Notes under the pieces: generated by a model | The model's input: the letters and a program-made list of their open reading frames with translations, nothing else | Databases searched by the model: none | What the model was told of the DNA's origin: nothing | Source of the DNA: an uncultured Collinsella sp. | Lineage (GTDB): Bacteria; Actinomycetota; Coriobacteriia; Coriobacteriales; Coriobacteriaceae | Assembly: GCA_937934355.1 (NCBI GenBank) | Contig: CALGZY010000153.1 | Span: 1-24,177, forward strand | DNA: 24,177 bases | Direction: 5' to 3' | Position numbers and translations under genes: made by a program | In this document: positions 6,986 to 14,628 of the stretch, piece after piece | How the letters are laid out: each line of letters starts with the position of its first letter | How positions within the stretch are numbered: position 1 is the first letter of the stretch

Positions 6986-8068
6986 TTGAACCTGAGTAAG
7001 ACTAAAATCAACGCGCTTCTGGCACTCGCACTGTTTACCTTCGCCTTCCTTGCTGCCGAGTTTCGCTTCGATATCAATATCGGGCTACTCGCCGGCGCCG
7101 AGCGCGTTGTGCTCGCACAGGGCTTTATTCTGGGTGCGAGCGTGCTCGGCTTTATCGGATACGCGCCGCTGCTCGGGCTCGCACAGCGCAAAGGCCACTC
7201 ACTGGCAGCCGTCAACGCCGCCGCCGTCCCTATCGTCATCCCGGGATTGGCCCAGATCCAGTTCCCCACGGGTCCGCTTACCCTCGAGATTCTGGGCCGC
7301 ATCGCATTCTTTGGGCTCGGACTGTTAGGCGCCGCAACGCACCACGCCTTTTCGTTGGCATTCCAAGATGGCCCCAAACTCGCCACTGGAGCGGGAGCAA
7401 CCTATGCCGCCGGCGTCGTCTTTGATCTCGCCGAGCGCCGCTACATGGGACTTGTCATGCTCGGCATCGCCGTGCTCTCGACCATTTCCATCCTGGCCGT
7501 GGAGGCCGGCGCCGATCCCAACCTGGGCCTTGTCGTCTTTTACCTGAGCTCGGGCTTTTTTGTCACGTTCTTTACCGCCACCTTTACACAGCTGGCACCG
7601 CGTATGCACGCGCCCGCTCTTTGGGCCGGCATGGGACGCGCCGCCAACAATGCATGCGCATTCACTACATCGGGCATCTCGCTTGCCCTTGTGACCTCGG
7701 GCAACGTTGCCCTCATTATGATTGGTGCGCTCGTTTTGCTCGTCGCCGCCTGCGCGGCATTCGTGGCAGCCGGCCTGTTCCGCCTACCCCAAACCGAGCA
7801 GGAGCGCAAACATCAACAGCTTGCCGAGGAGGCACTCGCCGCCCCCACCATCGAGGAGCAGCGCCAGGCCTTCATCACCGATCACGCTCTCACCCCGCGC
7901 GAAGTCGACGTGCTCGTGGCCGTAACCCAGGACGAACGCCCGCTCAAGCAGATCGCCGAGGAGCTCGGCATCTCGATGCGCATGGTACAGCGCCACCTGA
8001 GCTCTATCTACCAAAAGACCGACATACAGACGCGCGCCGGTCTCACCAAGGCCCTCCCCTCCGCCTAA
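6986..8068 (+). CDS. Membrane-bound LuxR-type transcriptional regulator
   Basis: The product has 360 residues. Residues ~5-265 are hydrophobic and look like seven or so membrane segments, for example INALLALALFTFAFLAAEF and NVALIMIGALVLLVAACAAF. After a charged linker (PQTEQERKHQQLAEEAL), residues ~298-356 form a LuxR/GerE helix-turn-helix: LTPREVDVLVAV, then IAEELGISMRMVQRHLSSIY and a closing helix. Regulators with an N-terminal membrane domain and C-terminal LuxR helix-turn-helix are common in Coriobacteriia and often lie next to the genes they control. The likely start is TTG at 6986 with AAAGGA upstream; no better ATG exists nearby. It is divergent from the disrupted surface gene, a natural candidate target. 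The signal it senses is unknown. Confidence 0.85.
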   Translation: MNLSKTKINALLALALFTFAFLAAEFRFDINIGLLAGAERVVLAQGFILGASVLGFIGYAPLLGLAQRKGHSLAAVNAAAVPIVIPGLAQIQFPTGPLTLEILGRIAFFGLGLLGAATHHAFSLAFQDGPKLATGAGATYAAGVVFDLAERRYMGLVMLGIAVLSTISILAVEAGADPNLGLVVFYLSSGFFVTFFTATFTQLAPRMHAPALWAGMGRAANNACAFTTSGISLALVTSGNVALIMIGALVLLVAACAAFVAAGLFRLPQTEQERKHQQLAEEALAAPTIEEQRQAFITDHALTPREVDVLVAVTQDERPLKQIAEELGISMRMVQRHLSSIYQKTDIQTRAGLTKALPSA

Positions 8069-8072
8069 AACA

Positions 8073-8113
8073 AAAACCACCACAAAGGTGCCTGTCCCCT
8101 TTGTGGTGGTTTT
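8073..8113. terminator. Two-way terminator formed by a GGACAGG-loop palindrome
   Basis: AAAACCACCACAAAGG (8073-8088) pairs perfectly with CCTTTGTGGTGGTTTT (8098-8113) around TGCCTGTCC, the reverse complement of the loop at 2121-2129. It lies between the ends of the convergent LuxR gene (+, ends 8068) and the kinase-like gene (-, ends 8120). The stem runs into A/T tracts on both sides, as needed for termination on either strand. It is both a repeat copy and a likely terminator. Confidence 0.8.
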
Positions 8114-8119
8114 GATCGG

Positions 8120-8743
8120 TTAGCCTTCGAGCTGGGCCACTTTGTAGCGGTAGGCAGCGGCGATAACGTCCTTGCAGCCCTCGCGGCCCAGCTTGGCGCG
8201 GTTGACGACGATATCCTTGCCGCTCGTCATCTTCCACTTTCCGGCGCTATAGCGCTTATAGAACGCCTCGCGCGCCTTCTGCTGCTGCTTGACCAGCTTG
8301 GCGCCTTTCTTTTTATTAAGGCCACGCTTCTTGCGCACGATCTCGACGCGGTCCTCAAAGGGTGCGGTCACCAGCACGGCAATGTGATTGGGGTTGTTGC
8401 GCAGCAGGTAATCGGACAGACGGCCTTCGATAATGCAGCTCTCGGTCTCGCCCAGATCCAAAATCACCTGGCTCATCTTTTGGAACAACTTGTCCGAGTA
8501 CGAACGCGCATCGTAGCGGTCGGGCAGAAACGCCATGTTCTCCACGGCCAGACGCTCGTCGTAGGCGGCCATCTTGTCGAGCGACTCGCCCGCGCGCAGC
8601 GACGCACGCACCAGCAGCTCGTTATCGTACAGCGGAATCCCCAGCTCATCGGCAAGGATGCGGCCAATCTCGTGGCCCTCGGCACCAAAGTCGCGCGCGA
8701 TAGTAATGACCACAGGACTCTTCTTGTTCTCCAGATCGCTCAT
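8120..8743 (-). CDS. Cytidylate-kinase-like protein (Cytidylate_kin2 family)
   Basis: The product has 207 residues. The N-terminus has the family nucleotide-binding pattern, ITIARDFGAEGHEIGRILAD, followed by LGIPLYDNELL. A helical region contains DERLAVENMAFLPD. A second strand-loop reads CIIEGRLSDYLLR, and the lid-like part is rich in Lys/Arg (VRKKRGLNKKKGAK). Proteins of this family resemble cytidylate kinase but many have no proven substrate. The start at 8743 has AAAGGAA upstream. The gene stands alone, divergent from nothing and ending against the two-way terminator. A nucleotide kinase role is likely; the true substrate is open. Confidence 0.8.
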   Translation of the reverse strand: MSDLENKKSPVVITIARDFGAEGHEIGRILADELGIPLYDNELLVRASLRAGESLDKMAAYDERLAVENMAFLPDRYDARSYSDKLFQKMSQVILDLGETESCIIEGRLSDYLLRNNPNHIAVLVTAPFEDRVEIVRKKRGLNKKKGAKLVKQQQKAREAFYKRYSAGKWKMTSGKDIVVNRAKLGREGCKDVIAAAYRYKVAQLEG

Positions 8744-8807
8744 CGCGATTCCTTTCTAACAAATGAGAAATAGGCGATTCCTGATTCTCATTTTGTCACT
8801 TACGACC

Positions 8808-8915
8808 GTCCTGGTTTCCCAAGTGCGGCAGATTGCCCCGAAAGAGGAGCGCCGCGTACTAAATGTACGCAAGCGACGATTGAGGGGCAAGATGCCGTGC
8901 TTGGGGAAGCAGGAC
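8808..8915. repeat. Long imperfect inverted repeat (~108 nt hairpin) after the amino-acid transporter operon
   Basis: The 32-nt arms at 8808-8839 and 8884-8915 are inverted copies with about seven mismatches. The left arm begins GTCCTGGTTTCCCAAG and the right arm ends CTTGGGGAAGCAGGAC. The 44-nt centre holds a further perfect stem, GCGTAC (8854-8859) with GTACGC (8865-8870). The right arm ends at the first base of the stop codon of the last permease gene. It may terminate the operon or be a mobile palindromic element; no T-run is visible. Confidence 0.65.
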
Positions 8916-9553
8916 TACGCTGCCACAATACGGCGTTGATATGCGCGAACCAGCAGCGAGATGCCAAAGTTGAGCACAAAGTACATCGCAAACACCAGGC
9001 CGTAGAGCATAAGCACCTGCGACAGGTCGATTGCGTGAGCCATCACGACGTTTGCCGTGTACATGAGCTCGGCCACGTTAATGCCCGAAAGATACGAGCT
9101 GTCCTTAATGACGGTCGTGCACTGGCTAAACAGCGCCGGAATGATCGTCTTAAACGTCTGCGGCAGAATGATGTAGCGCATGGTGGCAAAGAAGCCAAAA
9201 CCCTGGCTCTGCGCTGCCTCAAACTGGCCGCGCGGAATCGAGTTGAGGCCGCCGCGCACAATCTCGGCCATAACAGCGCTGGTAAACAGCGTAAAGGCGA
9301 TGGTCGAAATCACAATGTCCAAACCCTGCACCGTAAAGTAGATAAACAGGATCCACAGCAGGTTCGGCGTGCAACGAAACAGCTCGATATAGGCGCTCAC
9401 CAAAATACGGAACGGGCGGGGCGCATAGCTCTTAACGAGCGCCAGCACCGTGCCAAAGATGAGCGAGAAAAAGATCGACAGCGCCGAGATCTCGATCGTC
9501 TTAACAAAGCCGCCCCAAATGTAGAGCAGGTTGGTCGCGTTGAAGATTTCCAT
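8915..9553 (-). CDS. Polar amino-acid ABC transporter permease (second of two)
   Basis: This inner-membrane protein of 212 residues has about five membrane spans. It carries the His/Glu/Gln/Arg permease pattern: FVKTIEISALSIFFSLIFGT near the start, then YIELFRCTPNLLWILF and the EAA-type loop GQFEAAQSQGFG with the following ILPQTFKTIIPAL. That loop contacts the ATPase. The start lies 3 nt after the stop of the first permease gene, so translation is probably coupled. Together they should form the heterodimeric channel of the importer encoded at 8915-11944. Last gene of the operon. Confidence 0.92.
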   Translation of the reverse strand: MEIFNATNLLYIWGGFVKTIEISALSIFFSLIFGTVLALVKSYAPRPFRILVSAYIELFRCTPNLLWILFIYFTVQGLDIVISTIAFTLFTSAVMAEIVRGGLNSIPRGQFEAAQSQGFGFFATMRYIILPQTFKTIIPALFSQCTTVIKDSSYLSGINVAELMYTANVVMAHAIDLSQVLMLYGLVFAMYFVLNFGISLLVRAYQRRIVAA

Positions 9554-9556
9554 GCG

Positions 9557-10303
9557 CTAGGCCTCCTCTACGTTGTCGAGCCCCAGCTCGGCCAGGCTCA
9601 CGCCGCGCGGACGCTCTTTGGAGCGGCGCTCGAGCCACTGCACCAGCATGGCGAGCGGAAAGCAGATGATGAAGTACATAAGGCAGCAGACGATGTATCC
9701 CTGCAGGTAACCGTACAGACTCACAAAGTTGTCGGAACGGTACATAAGGTCGCCGCCGGCCACAAGCGCCAGCACCGACGTATTCTTGACCAGGTTGAGC
9801 GCCTGGTTGCACAGCGGCGGCAGAATGATTTTGAATGTCTGGGGCAGCACGATGTACCAGTACGCCTGCGCACGGGTGAAGCCCTGGCTCTGGGCCGCCT
9901 CCATCTGACCGCGCGGAACCGCCTCGATACCAGTGCGGATGACCTCCGAAATGTAGGCCGCGTGATACAGACCCACGCCCAAGAAGCCCAGCACGAACGG
10001 CGCGATGCGCACCGGCTGGTCGGCACCGGTTATGGCCTGCAAAAACTGCGGACCGGCCATGTACATAAAGAGCACCTGTACGGGCAACGGGGTGTTCTGG
10101 TAAAACTCCACGTACACGCGGCTCATGGCGCGCAGCACGCGCGAGCGAGTGGTAGAGAACACGCCCAACAGCGTGCCCAGCACCAGCGACAGCAGCAGAC
10201 CGGCAACGACCACCTGCAGCGTCACGCCAAAGCCCTCCCAGAAGGGCCCCATGTTTTGAAATGTCGTCGACCAGCGGTCGGCGTCAAACAATCCTTCGAG
10301 CAT
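9557..10303 (-). CDS. Polar amino-acid ABC transporter permease (first of two)
   Basis: The product has 248 residues. The ATG at 10303 is preferred because AAGGAAGGA lies 5 nt upstream; the frame is open further upstream but without such a site. Features are several membrane spans, VEFYQNTPLPVQVLFMYM (the typical permease motif) and the EAA loop GQMEAAQSQGFTRAQAY followed by LPQTFKIILPPL. A ~30-residue N-terminal part precedes the first span (FGVTLQVVVAGLLLSLVLGT). It follows the binding-protein gene by 25 bp and precedes the second permease by 3 bp. It forms half of the membrane channel of an amino-acid importer. Confidence 0.92.
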   Translation of the reverse strand: MLEGLFDADRWSTTFQNMGPFWEGFGVTLQVVVAGLLLSLVLGTLLGVFSTTRSRVLRAMSRVYVEFYQNTPLPVQVLFMYMAGPQFLQAITGADQPVRIAPFVLGFLGVGLYHAAYISEVIRTGIEAVPRGQMEAAQSQGFTRAQAYWYIVLPQTFKIILPPLCNQALNLVKNTSVLALVAGGDLMYRSDNFVSLYGYLQGYIVCCLMYFIICFPLAMLVQWLERRSKERPRGVSLAELGLDNVEEA

Positions 10304-10328
10304 TTGATTCCTTCCTTGGACGATGCGC

Positions 10329-11207
10329 CTATACAAGACCCCAGGTCTTGACCTCTTGGTCGAGCCAGCCGTCGGCCAGGCGATCGCAAATCACCTGATC
10401 GACCACGGCCGAAAGGTCGCAGCCCTTCTTGGTCGCCACGCCGTAGCCCTGCTCGCCAAACTTGACCTCGGGCTGCAGCAGCTCAACGGTCTCGTTCATG
10501 TAACCGGCCAGCGTGGAGCGGTCCATGGCAAAGACATCGATATTGCCGGCGTCGAGCGAACTCTTGATGATGGGATAGCCGCTAAAGGCCCTAAACTCGG
10601 GCTTGCAGCTAAAGCCGTTGTCCTTGATCATCTGCTCGATCAGGCCCTGCGTGGTGGCACCCTGGCTCACGCCAATGACCTTGCCGTCCAGGTCCTCAAT
10701 CGAGGTAAAGCCCGAACGCTTCTTGACCATGAGTCCCACGTAGTCGGTGCGGTACGGCGTCGAGAAATCCCAGCTCTTCTTGCGCTCGTCGGTGATGGTG
10801 TAGGTCGCCGCGACCACGTCGAGTTGGCCGTTATCGATCAGCGGGCCGCGCGTCTTGGGCGTTACGTCGGTAAACTCGACAAGCTCCTGGGCGCGGGCCT
10901 CCTTGTAGCTCACACCAAAGACGGCAGCGGCGATCTGGTAGCACAAATCGACTTCCATGCCCTCAAAGCGGCCCTTGGCGGTGTCGTAATAGCCATAGCC
11001 GGGAACATCCTTCTTAACGCCGGCATTCAGATGGCCACGCGACTTGATGGCCGCAAGCTTGGACCCCTTGTCGGAGCCCTCGCCGCTGGTGGAGTTGCCG
11101 CAACCGGTAAGCGCGGTCCCCGTCAGCGCAAGCATGCCGGCGCCCGCCAGCTGCAAAAAGTGGCGGCGCGACACGGACGCCCTCGTCATATCCGTCATGT
11201 CCATCAC
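10329..11207 (-). CDS. Amino-acid ABC transporter substrate-binding lipoprotein
   Basis: This extracellular solute-binding protein of family 3 has up to 292 residues. The N-terminus has a twin-arginine-like motif (SRRHFLQLAGAG) followed by the lipobox LTGC (Cys36), so it is probably exported folded and lipid-anchored. Family signs are GYYDTAKGRFEGMEVDLCYQ, then DVTPKTRGPLIDNGQLDVV and the ligand-loop stretch ATYTITDERKKSWDFSTPY. The pattern is closest to glutamate/aspartate binders of the GluB/PEB1 type; substrate not proven. The start is uncertain: GTG 11207, ATG 11204 and ATG 11195 are all possible and none has a strong Shine-Dalgarno sequence. The gene begins 5 nt after the ATPase gene ends, which suggests coupling. 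Confidence 0.92.
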   Translation of the reverse strand: MMDMTDMTRASVSRRHFLQLAGAGMLALTGTALTGCGNSTSGEGSDKGSKLAAIKSRGHLNAGVKKDVPGYGYYDTAKGRFEGMEVDLCYQIAAAVFGVSYKEARAQELVEFTDVTPKTRGPLIDNGQLDVVAATYTITDERKKSWDFSTPYRTDYVGLMVKKRSGFTSIEDLDGKVIGVSQGATTQGLIEQMIKDNGFSCKPEFRAFSGYPIIKSSLDAGNIDVFAMDRSTLAGYMNETVELLQPEVKFGEQGYGVATKKGCDLSAVVDQVICDRLADGWLDQEVKTWGLV

Positions 11208-11212
11208 CGCGC

Positions 11213-11944
11213 CTAGTGCAGAATCTTGGACAGGAACTCGCGGCAGCGCGGGTTCTCGGGGTTATCGAAGAAGTGCTCGGGCGTGCCCTCCTCCAGAATG
11301 CGGCCGTCCTCCATAAAGATGACGCGGTCGGCCACCTGACGCGCAAAGCCCATCTCGTGCGTCACGCAGATCATGGTGATGTCCTCCTGCGCGAGCTCAA
11401 TCATAACGTCCAGAACCTCCTGGACCATCTCGGGGTCGAGCGCTGAGGTCGGCTCATCAAACAGGATGATGGGCTGCTTGGTGCACAGGGCGCGGGCGAT
11501 GGCGATGCGTTGCTGCTGACCGCCCGAGAGGTTCTGCGGATACTCGCCGGCCTTATGAGCCATGCCGACGCGCTTGAGCGCGGCAATGGCGATCTCGGTC
11601 GCCTCCTCCCTGCTCTTCTTTTGCAGCTTGATGGGCGCGAGCGTCAGGTTGCCCAGCACCGTCATGTTGGGATACAGGTTGAACTGCTGAAACACCATGG
11701 AACTATACTTGCGAGCCATCTCCAGGTGATTCTTTTTGGTGAGCGGCGTACCGTCGATGACGACCTCGCCCGACGTGGGTTCCTCCAGATAATCGACGCA
11801 ACGGATGAGCGTCGACTTACCCGAGCCGGAAGGCCCGATCATTACGAGCTTCTCGCCGCGCTTGACGGTGAGATTGATATCTTTGAGCACATGCAGGTCG
11901 CCAAAGTACTTGTTGAGATGCTTGATCTCGATCATGTCTGCCAT
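11213..11944 (-). CDS. Amino-acid ABC transporter ATP-binding protein (GlnQ type)
   Basis: The product has 243 residues and all ABC motifs: Walker [10 protein letters not shown] (38-46), a Q-loop at [10 protein letters not shown], signature LSGGQQQR, Walker [14 protein letters not shown] and H-loop VTHEM. The stretch [12 protein letters not shown] is typical of polar amino-acid importers. The ATG at 11944 has AGGGAAGGGA upstream. It is the first gene of the operon ATPase - binding protein - permease - permease and powers uptake on the inner membrane face. A TACAAT lies upstream on the minus strand near 11980 and could be the -10 box, but no good -35 was found. Confidence 0.95.
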   Translation of the reverse strand: MADMIEIKHLNKYFGDLHVLKDINLTVKRGEKLVMIGPSGSGKSTLIRCVDYLEEPTSGEVVIDGTPLTKKNHLEMARKYSSMVFQQFNLYPNMTVLGNLTLAPIKLQKKSREEATEIAIAALKRVGMAHKAGEYPQNLSGGQQQRIAIARALCTKQPIILFDEPTSALDPEMVQEVLDVMIELAQEDITMICVTHEMGFARQVADRVIFMEDGRILEEGTPEHFFDNPENPRCREFLSKILH

Positions 11945-12050
11945 GGATGTCCCTTCCCTGCGTTTACACGAGTTGAACTATTGTACGGAAAGAACCACGT
12001 TTCCGCAGCCCACACTACATTCCCGTAAAGAACCCGCAACCTTTAACCCA

Positions 12051-12117
12051 CTCATTGGGGACAGGCTTAAATGAGTACCCGCTCATTGGGCACTCATTTA
12101 AGCCTGTCCCCAATGAG
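12051..12117. repeat. Head-to-head GGGGACAGG palindromes forming a perfect 26-bp hairpin
   Basis: The arms 12051-12076 and 12092-12117 are perfect 26-nt reverse complements around a 15-nt loop. Each arm is itself a small palindrome, CTCATT...AATGAG, around GGGGACAGGC. The loop repeats CTCATTGGG again. The composition (stem word plus GGGGACAGGC) links it to the elements at 2107 and 8073. It lies between the YqeY-like gene's terminator and the transporter operon promoter region. Confidence 0.75.
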
Positions 12118-12128
12118 CACCGCCCAGC

Positions 12129-12160
12129 AAAAAGGGGCGCGACCGCAATGGCCACGCCCC
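12129..12160 (-). terminator. Rho-independent terminator of the YqeY-like gene
   Basis: On the minus strand GGGGCG (12160-12155) pairs with CGCCCC (12139-12134), with further pairs inside, followed by TTTTT (12133-12129). It lies about 30 bp past the stop codon at 12190. Confidence 0.8.
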
Positions 12161-12189
12161 CTCAGCATCGGCTATGTGTCGGCCGGCAC

Positions 12190-12633
12190 TTACGCCAATT
12201 TTGCTCCGACGATCTTTGCCGCGGCAGGCTTATCGAAGTTGCCGCCGGTGGCCTTGCCGAGTGCACCCATGACCTGGCCCATCTGCTTCTTGGACGTGGC
12301 GCCCAGCTCGGCGATGACCTGCTCGATCAGAGCCTCGAGCTCCTCGCCCGAAACCTGTGCGGGCAGCAGGCTCTCCAGGATCTTGACCTGCTCGGTCAGG
12401 TTGTCGGTACGGTCCTGGTCGGTACCGGCCTTGATGGACATCTCCAGCGTCTCGCTCGTCTGCTTAATCAGACGCTTGATCATGCTGTTGACGTCTTCCT
12501 CGGTCACGTCGCGGCGCTCATTAACCTCGATATTCTTCACCTCGGCCTTGACCTGGCGAATGATAGACAGGCGAACCTTGTCCTTGGCCTTCATGGCGGC
12601 GATCATTTCCTGCTGCAGCTCTTCGTTGGTCAT
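12190..12633 (-). CDS. GatB/YqeY-domain protein
   Basis: The ATG at 12633 is chosen because GAGGAGGA lies 7 nt upstream, giving 147 residues, the normal YqeY length. Family signs are an N-terminal helix (TNEELQQEMIAAMKAKDKVR), IRQVKAEVKNIEVNERRD, and a C-terminal half with ILESLLPAQVSGEEL and IAELGATSKKQMGQVMGAL. This resembles the tail domain of the GatB amidotransferase subunit that contacts tRNA. Free-standing YqeY proteins are widespread, but their exact role is poorly known. It follows the foldase gene by 54 bp; a GGGCGG/CCGCCC stem (12657-12682) in that gap might modulate read-through. It ends at a clear terminator. Confidence 0.9.
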   Translation of the reverse strand: MTNEELQQEMIAAMKAKDKVRLSIIRQVKAEVKNIEVNERRDVTEEDVNSMIKRLIKQTSETLEMSIKAGTDQDRTDNLTEQVKILESLLPAQVSGEELEALIEQVIAELGATSKKQMGQVMGALGKATGGNFDKPAAAKIVGAKLA

Positions 12634-12687
12634 CTGCAAATCCTCCTCAATAGTGTGGGCGGCACTCACGCGGGCACCGCCCCATGA

Positions 12688-13908
12688 TTACTTAGTCGTC
12701 GACGAATCGTCGGTCGAACTCTTGGTGACGCCCTTCAGGCTGACGTTGTACGGCACGTCCTTGGGCATGGGGTTGACGGTAATGTCGGCGTCCTTCTTGT
12801 ACTGCTCCAGCCACTCGCTGTATGCAGTACTGGCCGCCTGCGTCTTCACCACGTTGGAGACATACTTCTTAATGTCCTTGGGCACCTGCTTGATGTCATC
12901 GACCTGGTTATCGACATGGAAGTAGTCGGTGCACTTGATGACGTGGTAACCGTACGTCGACTCGATCACGTCGCTCACATCGCCCTTGTTGAGCCCCTCG
13001 AGCGCCGTCTGGTAGCTGTCGACGAAGGTGGTGAGCTTATCCCAACCCACATCGCCCTTCTTCTCCTTGGAGCCGGTATCGTCGGAGTACTGCTCCACGG
13101 CGTCCTCAAAGCTCAGCTCGCCGGAGTTAATCTTGTCCAGGCACTCCTGTGCTTTGGCCTTGGCGGCGGCCTTGTCCTCGTCGGATACGTCGGAATCAAC
13201 CTTGATCAGGATATTCGACGAGCGGCGGGCATCGTTGTAGTTAGACAGGTTCTCGTTGATGTAATCGACGATCTCGCTGTCCTTGGGCTTGCTGGTGGGC
13301 GCCACGGCATCCTTAAGCTTTTGCTGTGCCAGGCTCTCCTTGAGCGAGTCCTTGTAGGTGTCCTCGGTATAGCCGTAGGTCTTAAGGGTCTTCTTAAAGG
13401 CCTTGGCACCGCCCGCGCTCTTGCACGCGTCCTTCCATGCCTTCTCGACCTCCTCGTCCGACACCGTCACGCCGTTTTCCTTCTGCGCCTGCTGAAGCAG
13501 AATCTGCTGCGTGTAGGAATCGATGAGCTGTTTGCGGTACTTCTTGGGCGTCAGGTCGTTGTCGACCAGATACTGCGCCCAGTCCTTGTCCTTGGTGTAA
13601 CCGTAGGACGTGCGCATGCTCATGATCTGCTTGGTTACGGTGTCCTCGGTGAGGTTGGTGCCGTTGATGGTGGCGGCGACACCGCCGGTAAGCTTGTAGC
13701 TCGAGGTATCCTCTGCCTGCGACATGAGACCGGAGCATGCCATGGCCGAGACGGAAAGCAGCATTGCCAGCACGCCGATAACCACCAGGACGATCTTGAC
13801 GGTCTTAGACACGTACGTCTTGCGCTGCTTCTTACGAGAGCTGGAGGCAGTGCGAGCCTGCTGCTCGGGCGTCGGCACGGCCTCGGAGTTCTTTTTCTTG
13901 TTTGCCAT
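12688..13908 (-). CDS. Membrane-anchored parvulin-type peptidyl-prolyl isomerase (PrsA/SurA-like foldase)
   Basis: The product has 406 residues. Residues ~1-35 are charged and cytosolic (SSRKKQRKTYVSK), followed by a membrane span (IVLVVIGVLAMLLSVSAMAC). The Cys could be a weak lipobox, but the -3 residue is atypical, so a plain membrane anchor is equally likely. A SurA-N-like helical region follows (LTEDTVTKQIMSM to LKESLAQQKLKD). The parvulin domain, about 220-345, shows SNILIKVDSD, FEDAVEQYSDDTGSKEKKGDVGW and the closing ESTYGYHVIKCTDY. The tail is Ser/Thr-rich. It should help fold exported proteins outside the membrane, which fits the surface proteins nearby. The start at 13908 has AAAGGCC upstream. 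Confidence 0.9.
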   Translation of the reverse strand: MANKKKNSEAVPTPEQQARTASSSRKKQRKTYVSKTVKIVLVVIGVLAMLLSVSAMACSGLMSQAEDTSSYKLTGGVAATINGTNLTEDTVTKQIMSMRTSYGYTKDKDWAQYLVDNDLTPKKYRKQLIDSYTQQILLQQAQKENGVTVSDEEVEKAWKDACKSAGGAKAFKKTLKTYGYTEDTYKDSLKESLAQQKLKDAVAPTSKPKDSEIVDYINENLSNYNDARRSSNILIKVDSDVSDEDKAAAKAKAQECLDKINSGELSFEDAVEQYSDDTGSKEKKGDVGWDKLTTFVDSYQTALEGLNKGDVSDVIESTYGYHVIKCTDYFHVDNQVDDIKQVPKDIKKYVSNVVKTQAASTAYSEWLEQYKKDADITVNPMPKDVPYNVSLKGVTKSSTDDSSTTK

Positions 13909-13984
13909 AGTTGGCCTTTCGCATCACGAATCGAACAAACGCCATTGTGTCACAACGCGGACCCCGCGACACACCTGGTGCATG

Positions 13985-14084
13985 GGGGACAGGTTAATCT
14001 GCACCATTTTGGTGCAAAGGGGGCTGTTCTGGCTGTCGGCAGTTAGGGACATTCCTTTTCTGCCGGCAGTTAGGAACAGTCCCC
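13985..14084. repeat. Mosaic of GGGGACAGG-type repeat pieces
   Basis: This stretch lies upstream of the foldase gene. It contains GGGGACAGG (13985-13993), the small stem GCACC-N5-GGTGC (14001-14015), and an 11-bp direct repeat CGGCAGTTAGG (14037-14047 and 14064-14074, 27 bp apart). It ends with ACAGTCCCC. The words match the palindromic repeats seen elsewhere in the window but are rearranged. No open frame of note. Confidence 0.5.
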
Positions 14085-14095
14085 AAGTGCCAGCC

Positions 14096-14563
14096 CTAAA
14101 AGTGGCGACGGATGGCGTCGACCATGCCCTGGCATGTGGTCTGGCCGAGCACATCGGCTGCGGCGTCGGCATCCATAAAGATATTCATAAGCGATTGCAG
14201 GGCCTCGACCTGGCCGCCCGGCTCGGCGATGCCCAGATTGATGATGATCTGCGCCGGCACGGGGGCACCCATGCCCGCCATTGCGCTGAACACCACGGGC
14301 GCCGCGGGCTTCACCACCGCGATATAGGGCTTAGCCACGAACCCCGGATCGGTGTGCGGGATGGCGATGTTGGCCGCCGGCATGGCAAGACCCGTGGGAT
14401 AGGCATCCTCGCGCGTGCGGACGGCATCGAGCCAACCGGGCGCAATGTAGCCGCGAGGCGCAAGCTCGTCCTCGAGCCGCGCAAACACCTCATCCGGCGT
14501 CGCGCACTCCCAATCAAAAAACACCAGCTCGGGCGAGAATAGCATCTCGGCGTTATCCGCCAT
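14096..14563 (-). CDS. PTS EIIA protein, fructose/mannitol-galactitol type
   Basis: The product has 155 residues. The ATG at 14563 has TTTGGAGGA upstream and is preferred over an upstream extension. The EIIA type-2 fold is shown by the N-terminal VFARLEDELAPRGYI. The phosphorylation site lies in GLAMPAANIAIPHTDP (His70), and later strands include KPAAPVVFSAMAGMG and a closing helix near LQSLMNIFMDADAAADVL. In a full PTS this His takes phosphate from HPr and passes it to EIIB. No EIIB, EIIC or sugar gene lies nearby, so this is a stand-alone EIIA. It may work with a distant galactitol-like transporter or act as a regulator. Confidence 0.85.
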   Translation of the reverse strand: MADNAEMLFSPELVFFDWECATPDEVFARLEDELAPRGYIAPGWLDAVRTREDAYPTGLAMPAANIAIPHTDPGFVAKPYIAVVKPAAPVVFSAMAGMGAPVPAQIIINLGIAEPGGQVEALQSLMNIFMDADAAADVLGQTTCQGMVDAIRRHF

Positions 14564-14628
14564 ACCGTCCTCCAAAGTTGCATGAGGTTCACAATGCCCC
14601 ATATGATAACGAAACGAGGCAGGCAAGG

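Noticed and set aside
8897..10351. Plus-strand open frame of 484 codons opposite the permease genes
   Set aside because: It runs antisense to two clear permease genes and its His/Arg/Gln-rich product matches no family I know.
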